Shown here one piece after another: positions 1-4,752 of a stretch of 7,559 bases of DNA. Origin of the DNA: DATKXO01 sp035528995 (GTDB lineage: Bacteria > Planctomycetota > Phycisphaerae > UBA1845); the NCBI GenBank assembly GCA_035528995.1, contig DATKXO010000153.1, positions 1 to 7,559 of the forward strand, read 5' to 3'. Positions within the stretch are counted from its first letter, which is position 1; each line of letters begins with the position of its first letter. A model generated the notes under the pieces. That model saw only the letters and a program-made list of their open reading frames with translations. It did not search any database and had not been told where the DNA came from. A program made the translations under genes and the position numbers.

Positions 1-708
1 ATTGGATTCGCCGGTGAGAGCCAGAATGGCTGCCTGCTGGATCACGGGGACCAGGGCGGCGGCACCGGAATCCCAGTAGTAGATGCCGCGGTTGGGCTTG
101 ACGACGCTGTTTCGGGCCGACAGATACAGCGTGCCGTCCACGCCGATGGTGAGTTGCTGGCTCGGCCCGGAGCTGGACCAGGCCTGAAACGCCGAGTAGG
201 GCACATACTCGGCATCCACGCCGTTGGTTCCGGCGAGCGTGAAGCGGTGGACGGTCTGCTCAACCCCCGTCCACTGGGACTTGTAGTACGCGTAGCTGCC
301 GTCCTGCGGCAACCCTCCGGCCGGCCACAGGTTCAGGTTCACGGCGTTGACGTCCACGAACATGGAAGGGGTCTGTCCCGCGATGCCCGGTTGGACCTCG
401 ATGATGTCGGCGGGGGCGCGGTCGGTTACCAGGTAGGTGCCCCGGGAGGGCACGTACACCACGCCGTACGGCGAGTCGCCCCAGTTGGCCGCCGGTGCCA
501 GATTGATGCCCGTGCCCGCCCCCCGTGCCCACTCGACCAGATCGGTACCCGCGATCAGGAGCTTGCCGTTCTCCGGGTTGTAGGCGATCGACACCGGGGC
601 AAACCCGATGTCGTCTCGTACCGCCCACACCGAAAGGTTCATCGCCCACGTCTGCCCCGCGGCCAGACCGACGACCACTGCCACGAGCGCAACTGCGAAC
701 CTGTTCAT
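1..708 (-). CDS. Secreted propeller-like protein, N-terminal part (runs off the window)
   Basis: This minus-strand frame is open from ATG at 708 to the window edge, giving the first 236 residues of a protein whose C-terminus is missing. The start is supported by a GAGGTG ribosome binding site five bases upstream (712-718) and by a clear Sec signal peptide: MNRF, then a hydrophobic core, ending in GQTWA with likely cleavage after residue 22. The mature part is rich in short beta-strand/turn segments such as PVSIAYNPENGKLLIAG, YGVVYVPSRGTYLVTD and LTIGVDGTLYLSA. Such segments are typical of beta-propeller or NHL/SMP-30-like secreted proteins. No catalytic motif is visible. The order of segments loosely resembles the 711-residue protein encoded at 2060-4195, so the two may be distant paralogues. 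A C-terminal dockerin-like or anchoring domain would be expected outside the window. That it is a real secreted protein is well supported; its function is unknown. Confidence 0.8.
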   Translation of the reverse strand, partial: MNRFAVALVAVVVGLAAGQTWAMNLSVWAVRDDIGFAPVSIAYNPENGKLLIAGTDLVEWARGAGTGINLAPAANWGDSPYGVVYVPSRGTYLVTDRAPADIIEVQPGIAGQTPSMFVDVNAVNLNLWPAGGLPQDGSYAYYKSQWTGVEQTVHRFTLAGTNGVDAEYVPYSAFQAWSSSGPSQQLTIGVDGTLYLSARNSVVKPNRGIYYWDSGAAALVPVIQQAAILALTGESN

Positions 709-1133
709 GAACACCTCTTCACTGCACGGCCCCGCCCGGGCGCCTACCGCGTATCAGGGGCACGCGGGACGGACGTTCGTCCGCCCCGGCCCAGCGGAGT
801 CGGCCGTTGCCTGCCGACGCTCTCCCACTACATCCTCAGAAGCTCGATTATATACGATGAGAGCCCCATTTGAGCGCCGACTGTCCTCCGGCACAGACCT
901 CGGATGGACTAGCTTCAGCGCCGCTGGAACATTTCTGGCCCGCCGGGCACGGGGCAAGGCCCGGCGGACGGACCGGACGCGATCAGACATCAGTCAACGA
1001 GCCCCCAATGCGCCGCGCACACCAGAACTGGTGGGGCTGGTGAGCTGCGGTGAGGCGGTTGGGTTTGTATCGGGACCCGGGTGCCGCCGGGGGACTCGGA
1101 TGGTCGCCTCGCTGAAGGTATGGATGCGAGCGG
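709..1133. other. Intergenic gap between pseudopilin and leftward secreted-protein gene
   Basis: This 425-base stretch holds no convincing gene. Reading frames crossing it on both strands lack ribosome binding sites, recognisable domains and signal peptides. It contains the TATAAT box at 847-852 and a small perfect dyad at 770-783 (CGGACG and CGTCCG arms separated by TT), which falls in the leader of the leftward transcript. No hairpin followed by a T-tract was seen after the pseudopilin stop, so an intrinsic terminator is not evident. Confidence 0.55.
847..852 (-). promoter_or_regulatory. Candidate -10 box for the leftward secreted-protein gene
   Basis: Read on the minus strand, 852 to 847 is an exact TATAAT in an otherwise GC-rich gap. 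It would start transcription near 840 and leave a leader of roughly 130 bases before the ATG at 708. No good TTGACA-like -35 box is found at 16-18 bases spacing (the 17-base position reads GCTCAA), so an activator or another sigma factor may be needed, or the match may be chance. Confidence 0.4.
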
Positions 1134-1925
1134 TCACGGGGCCTTGTTCATCCCGTTCTGCTGGCAATGCCCGTCAGCGAACACCGCGATCCAGTACGCG
1201 GTCGAGCTGCGGCTGGACAAGCCCACTGTACGGTGCGGCGGGCGTTGGTTTTCTTCCTCAATCCGATAGCCCGGCCCGTTGAATGGCCCGATAAAGCCGG
1301 ACTCGCCGGGAAGGTACCTGTAGTTGTCCCAGACCAGCGGGCTCTTCCACATGCCGGCGCCGGTCGCCAGCCGATCGATGTTGTAAGTCCCGCCGGAGTT
1401 CATCCGGTACATGTAGGTGTTGCCCCATTTCGCCCATTGGCCCTCCCAGTCTTTCAGGCCAGGGTTGGCGGGGCAGACCCACGCGGCGCTGTCGCCGGGC
1501 ATGTACATCGGTTTGTCGACGGGCACCGGGTAGGCAAGGCCATTCGGAAGGACCTTCGCCGCCTGCCCGACCTCCAACACGGCCTGCAACCCCCAGCTTT
1601 CCTCGGCGGCGCTGGGCGTGAGCCTGGTTCTGGGCGTGATGCGGAAGCCGTGCCGCCCGACGGTGTTGTAACCGGGCATCTCCTGCCGGTTGTCGTCCGC
1701 ATAGGTCCGCAGGGCGATCCCGATGGCCCGAAGGTTGGCCATGCACCTGACCTTCTTGGCCTGGTCGCGGGCTCCGCGCAAGGACGGCATCAGAATGGCG
1801 ATGAGCAGCGCAATAATGGAAACGACAACCAGTAGCTCGATCAGCGTGAACCCGGCTCGATACCGCCGAACGCTCCCAGCCCCACGCTCTGGAGACCGCC
1901 TGGTTTCCGGCCTTGAACATGTCAT
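1134..1925 (-). CDS. Type II secretion-style pseudopilin (N-methylated prepilin)
   Basis: The 263-residue product has a class III prepilin leader. A basic leader ends in RRYRAG, cut after Gly25 by a prepilin peptidase that also N-methylates Phe26. FTLIELLVVV follows with the conserved Glu at mature position 5, then a long hydrophobic helix ending in ILMPSL. Next comes the CMANLRAIGIALRTYADDN segment common in planctomycete pseudopilins of the DUF1559/H-X9-DG type. The C-terminal part has WVCPANPG and ends near AVFADGHCQQNG; the His-to-DG spacing is longer than the usual nine residues. The mature protein would assemble in the inner membrane/periplasm as a minor pilin-like subunit, but its partner machine is not in this window. 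The start at 1925 is chosen because GGAGG lies seven bases upstream. The frame stays open to an ATG at 2060 that overlaps the preceding stop (TAATG); that start lacks a ribosome binding site and would give an implausible 70-residue leader. Confidence 0.88.
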   Translation of the reverse strand: MTCSRPETRRSPERGAGSVRRYRAGFTLIELLVVVSIIALLIAILMPSLRGARDQAKKVRCMANLRAIGIALRTYADDNRQEMPGYNTVGRHGFRITPRTRLTPSAAEESWGLQAVLEVGQAAKVLPNGLAYPVPVDKPMYMPGDSAAWVCPANPGLKDWEGQWAKWGNTYMYRMNSGGTYNIDRLATGAGMWKSPLVWDNYRYLPGESGFIGPFNGPGYRIEEENQRPPHRTVGLSSRSSTAYWIAVFADGHCQQNGMNKAP

Positions 1926-1930
1926 GACCG

Positions 1931-1937
1931 CACCTCC
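1931..1937 (-). promoter_or_regulatory. Ribosome binding site deciding the pseudopilin start
   Basis: On the minus strand this reads GGAGGTG, with the GGAGG core seven bases upstream of the ATG at 1925. It favours this start over the ATGs at 1964 and 2060 in the same frame, neither of which has a comparable site. The site begins two bases after the end of a strong hairpin (1940-1967), so its accessibility may depend on that structure. Confidence 0.75.
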
Positions 1938-1939
1938 AC

Positions 1940-1967
1940 AGGATGAAGCACCACCGTGCCTCATCCT
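1940..1967 (-). repeat. Strong RNA hairpin just upstream of the pseudopilin ribosome binding site
   Basis: The minus-strand RNA forms a 12-base-pair stem: AGGAUGAGGCAC pairs with GUGCUUCAUCCU around the loop GGUG. All pairs are Watson-Crick except one internal G-U. In the plus orientation the same position would be an A-C mismatch, so the fold suits the leftward transcript. No U-tract follows, so this is not a typical intrinsic terminator. It may be a processing or stabilising stem, or may control translation of the pseudopilin. Confidence 0.65.
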
Positions 1968-2059
1968 ACCCCGACTTGCCCGGTCATCCCGGTCGTCAAT
2001 GCCCGGGTCTACGCCCTTAGAATCTCGGCCACCCGGGCCGCGTTCATTGAGTCGAACCA

Positions 2060-4195
2060 TTAGCGAGGTCCGACAAAGAAGGCCTGGAACGCCTCGTAGT
2101 CGTCCAGGTCCACGTCCGAATCGTCATCGAAGTCACTGATGCCACAACCGCTTGTGCTCACGTCCTGCATGAAGCAGCGCTGCAGCGCCGCGAAGTCAGC
2201 CAGGTCCGCGTCAAAGTCGCCGTCCAGGTCGCCGTAGTCGAACGTATCGAGGTCGACCTTGTAGACAGTGTTGGAATCCACGAAGTTGAAGGTCAGCAGC
2301 TCCGTCCCGCGGATCGAGAAGCAGTTGATCCCTCGGGGGCTGCTGCTGATGTTCAATGCCGCCTTGATTTCATCCGCGGTGGCGAGTTGGACGATGTTGT
2401 TCGCCGGATCGATGGCCGGGGCTTTCCAGATGGACCTCGTTTGGTTTTCCCCCCAGTAGACCGTGCCCATCGGGTCCACAATCAGACCCATCACCTGCAC
2501 GCCGTTCGAGATGAAGTAGGGCGACGGGTCCAGGGTGCCGCTGGCTATGTAGGCGCTGACGATCTCCTCGCTGGTCAGGAACGTGTTCAGATCAACGCCG
2601 TTGGTGGTCCAGAGGATGTCGTTGGTCTCCTCTTCGGAGAACCATATCCGCCCCTCGGCGTCGCAATCGGTCTGGTTGCCGGGCACACCGCCGTTGGTGC
2701 TGATGTAGTCGCCGACCCCCACGGGAAGCGGATCGGTCCAGAGGAACCCTACGTCGTCGAGGTAGAAGATGGGCTGCGACGCTGCCACCGTGTTGTCGTA
2801 CACGATGTCCCCAATGGTGGAGACACCGAAATCACCGATGGGGATCTCCACCAGGGTCCACGCACCAGCGGTGGGCGGCGCGACGGTCACCGCGCTGCCG
2901 GGAACACCGTCGGCGTCATAAAGCGAGACGTCCATCTGCTGCCCGCCGGCGGTTCCGCCGTGGATCCAGAACGCCAGGTGGGTGTAGTCCGACGCGCTGC
3001 GGGGAGTATCCTCGGGCCCGTAGTAGGCGTGGAACTTCAGTTGGGCTGCGGCGGCGTTGAACGTGGCGCTCATGCACCTTTTCCCGACCGGGGCCGGAGG
3101 GTCGGTGATCCCATAGCTCACGCTCGTGCTCGTGGACTGGTTGCTCCAGCCGACTTCGAGGCCGGTGGTATCATCTACGTACGCCCGGTCTGGGTTGATG
3201 ATCGGGTGGAGGCGCCCGGCGTCGGACTGGGCCTGCACGTAGGCCTCGTAGGTGCTCTTGGTAATGAACACCGAGAAAGTCTCGCGCGCCTGCGTGTCCA
3301 CGGCGATCATGTTGTCGGAGATGGTTTCACCGATGTAGAGCGTGGTGCCGTCGAGCGACAGCCCACCTTTGTAATGCGCTTTGGGGCCCGCATCGGGGTC
3401 GTCGGCAAAGTAGGGCAGATTCTGGCGGAACGTCTTCAGCGTCAGCCACGGCTGCATGGTAAGGATGTAGGAGACCTTGTCGACCTGCGTGGGAGAGCCC
3501 GGCCAGAGCGGGTCCTTGTCCAGCCGCAACTCCGTCTCGCTGACGATCTCGGTCACCGTGTACGTGGTCGCGTTGATCTCGGCGGTATAGTGGAGCGGGT
3601 ACAGCGTCAACTGGTGGCCCACCTCGACCCCTGAGCTGACGAACCCGGTCCCGGCGCCCAGGGCGCTGTCCACAAGGCTGTAAACCCCGCCGGTGTTGGA
3701 GACGCTCACGCCACTCGGCTGGACCGCCCCTCCGTTGGGCAGGTGCGGGTCGAACCAGATCAGGTCGCGCTCGGCGTCGACGCGTTCGTTGTTGTTCGCC
3801 GGGTCCCTCAGAATCGAGATGCAGCCGATGAAGTACTTCTGGTCCAGCGGGTTGAAGTTCATGCCCCAGGCGTTGTAGCTCAGTGAGAACGAGGCGAACC
3901 CGTCGCGGGCGAAGAACTCGATCTGCGGCGAGTCCATCAGAATGCCGCCGTCCATGTCCCACGGCTCAACCGAATCGTCCAGGACCTGGCTCCAGCGCAG
4001 GTCCTTCCCGAAGCCGTAGCCCGTGGTCATGAACTCGTTCGGCGTGACCAGCGGATTGTAGGCGAACGCCGAGAAATTGTTGTTGCCGATGGTGTACTGG
4101 TGCTCGATGACAACGGCTACGTCCGCATGTGCAAGGCCGCCGAACGCCAGAACAACGCCTGCAACGGCTGCCATCCCCGTCGTACTGCGCTTCAT
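2060..4195 (-). CDS. Secreted propeller/carbohydrate-binding-like protein with dockerin-like C-terminus
   Basis: The 711-residue product starts with a Sec signal peptide (MKRS, a hydrophobic core, then GGLAHA, cut after about residue 24). ATG 4195 is preferred to the upstream in-frame ATG at 4240 because GGAGG lies nine bases before it and the signal peptide begins there. Residues about 25-335 contain propeller-like blades. Inside these, about 165-247, sits a small beta module (YSLVDSALG, GVEVGHQLT, YTVTEIVSETELRL). Residues about 350-486 resemble a jelly-roll carbohydrate-binding or galactose-binding-like domain (YTHLAFWIHGG, WTLVEIPIGDFG, PIFYLDDVGF). About 495-650 returns to propeller-like repeats (DCDAEGRIWFSEE, LIVDPMGTVYWGENQ). 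The end (653-711) has two acidic calcium-binding-like loops, DLDGDFDADLADF and DFDDDSDVDLDDY, split by a Cys pair, as in planctomycete dockerin-like tails. No PEP-CTERM or LPXTG signal is present. It is probably an exported binding or sensing protein; its ligand is unknown. Confidence 0.85.
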   Translation of the reverse strand: MKRSTTGMAAVAGVVLAFGGLAHADVAVVIEHQYTIGNNNFSAFAYNPLVTPNEFMTTGYGFGKDLRWSQVLDDSVEPWDMDGGILMDSPQIEFFARDGFASFSLSYNAWGMNFNPLDQKYFIGCISILRDPANNNERVDAERDLIWFDPHLPNGGAVQPSGVSVSNTGGVYSLVDSALGAGTGFVSSGVEVGHQLTLYPLHYTAEINATTYTVTEIVSETELRLDKDPLWPGSPTQVDKVSYILTMQPWLTLKTFRQNLPYFADDPDAGPKAHYKGGLSLDGTTLYIGETISDNMIAVDTQARETFSVFITKSTYEAYVQAQSDAGRLHPIINPDRAYVDDTTGLEVGWSNQSTSTSVSYGITDPPAPVGKRCMSATFNAAAAQLKFHAYYGPEDTPRSASDYTHLAFWIHGGTAGGQQMDVSLYDADGVPGSAVTVAPPTAGAWTLVEIPIGDFGVSTIGDIVYDNTVAASQPIFYLDDVGFLWTDPLPVGVGDYISTNGGVPGNQTDCDAEGRIWFSEEETNDILWTTNGVDLNTFLTSEEIVSAYIASGTLDPSPYFISNGVQVMGLIVDPMGTVYWGENQTRSIWKAPAIDPANNIVQLATADEIKAALNISSSPRGINCFSIRGTELLTFNFVDSNTVYKVDLDTFDYGDLDGDFDADLADFAALQRCFMQDVSTSGCGISDFDDDSDVDLDDYEAFQAFFVGPR

Positions 4196-4297
4196 CTTCC
4201 GTTTCCTCCCCTGGCACCGACTTCCTGTAACGCAACACACCGCTCCCTGCGCTCGGCGATCTGGCCGACCGGCGGTACGCGCAAACCTTCACCCCGT

Positions 4298-4327
4298 ATT
4301 CTACGCCTGGTTGCCACCAGGTCGCAA
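4298..4327 (-). promoter_or_regulatory. Candidate promoter for the leftward dockerin-like protein gene
   Basis: On the minus strand TTGCGA (4327-4322) and TAGAAT (4303-4298) are separated by 18 bases, giving four and five matches to the sigma-70 consensus hexamers. Transcription would start near 4290, about 95 bases before the ATG at 4195. The spacer contains a dyad (4306-4321), described separately. Confidence 0.4.
4306..4321. promoter_or_regulatory. Inverted repeat between -35 and -10, possible operator
   Basis: CCTGGT and ACCAGG form perfect six-base arms around TGCC, and 14 of 16 positions are symmetric. The element fills the spacer of the candidate leftward promoter, a usual site for a dimeric repressor or a MerR-type regulator. 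No regulator gene is visible nearby, so its binding protein is unknown. Confidence 0.35.
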
Positions 4328-4479
4328 GACGTTGCCCTGCCATTTCCATACGCACACCCGCTTAGCCTACAGATTCTGACGGTTTGCGGCGACCGGCCTA
4401 AGGGGCATGTCAGGCTTGGATGTAAGTAAACAAGTGCATACAGAAAGCGATTGGGGGGCCGTGCAAGTGGTACGCAGGG

Positions 4480-4488
4480 TGCTATAAT
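4480..4488 (+). promoter_or_regulatory. Candidate extended -10 promoter for the rightward operon
   Basis: TGCTATAAT is a perfect extended -10 element (TGN followed by TATAAT). A weak -35-like GTGCAA lies 16 bases upstream at 4461-4466. Transcription would begin around 4494-4496, within the 16-bp palindrome and about 120 bases before the small ORF at 4618. It is the best-looking plus-strand promoter in the divergent region. Confidence 0.5.
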
Positions 4489-4489
4489 C

Positions 4490-4505
4490 GCCCCGGCGCC
4501 GGGGC
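4490..4505. promoter_or_regulatory. 16-bp perfect palindrome at the predicted transcription start
   Basis: GCCCCGGCGCCGGGGC is a perfect 16-bp palindrome starting two bases after the extended -10 box, so the predicted start point lies inside it. It could be an operator blocking RNA polymerase. Such a short GC-only palindrome can also arise by chance in GC-rich DNA. It has no loop, so it is better suited as a DNA-binding site than as an RNA hairpin. Confidence 0.4.
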
Positions 4506-4617
4506 CGCACGAGCGGCGCTACTGCAGCGCGGGCCGCAGTTGGCCGGCTGAACCGCAGCACGCTCAGACCGTGGCGATGGGGTAAATACCGGATCGGCTC
4601 GTTCAGAAGGACACGCC

Positions 4618-4752
4618 ATGATGGCGATTCGCGCACGTGTCCAGACGGTCGTCGTCAACCCGGCGCCCAACGAGCCGTTTCGACCGGCACGGCGATGCGC
4701 CGCGGTCCAGACAGTTGGGGCAGCGCCCTTGCAGTGGAGCATCATTAAGTGA
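4618..4752 (+). CDS. Small 44-residue ORF leading the rightward operon (unknown function)
   Basis: An ATG at 4618 follows AAGGA (4607-4611) at six bases spacing, and the frame runs 44 codons to TGA at 4750-4752. The stop overlaps the GTG start of the 813-residue gene by four bases (GTGA), the arrangement typical of translational coupling. About three quarters of its codons end in G or C, in line with a GC-rich coding sequence. The product starts MMAIRARVQTVVVNPAPN and ends LQWSIIK. It is basic, with no signal peptide, membrane helix or known motif. It could be a genuine small protein, or a leader ORF whose translation delivers ribosomes to the weakly started downstream gene. An upstream stop at 4549-4551 rules out a much longer version. 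I do not recognise it, and chance occurrence remains possible. Confidence 0.45.
   Translation: MMAIRARVQTVVVNPAPNEPFRPARRCAAVQTVGAAPLQWSIIK

Larger units (their letters stand above)
4196..4617. other. Divergent intergenic regulatory region
   Basis: This region of about 420 bases separates the leftward and rightward transcription units. It holds candidate promoters in both directions, the dyad at 4306-4321 and the palindrome at 4490-4505. The stretch at about 4410-4455 is AT-richer than its surroundings. The plus-strand leader (about 4495-4617) can form short GC-rich stems, for example GCGCT at 4516-4520 with AGCGC at 4526-4530. No recognisable riboswitch consensus or RNA gene was identified. 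Confidence 0.5.

Noticed and set aside
770..783. Small perfect dyad CGGACG-TT-CGTCCG in the leader of the leftward gene
   Set aside because: It is short and GC-rich, has only a two-base centre and is not positioned on a -35, -10 or ribosome binding site, so I list it only as a note in the gap entry.
154..873. 239-residue plus-strand frame over the left secreted-protein gene
   Set aside because: The opposite strand encodes a clear signal peptide with a ribosome binding site. This frame is His/Arg/Gly-rich without any motif and runs into the promoter region.
1134..1160. Possible intrinsic terminator after the pseudopilin
   Set aside because: No stable stem followed by a T-rich run on the minus strand was found downstream of the stop at 1134.
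2387..3634. Long 415-residue plus-strand reading frame
   Set aside because: It is antisense to the dockerin-like protein gene, which has a signal peptide, ribosome binding site and recognisable domains. The plus frame shows only Val/Gly/Arg-rich sequence, as expected for an antisense shadow in GC-rich DNA.
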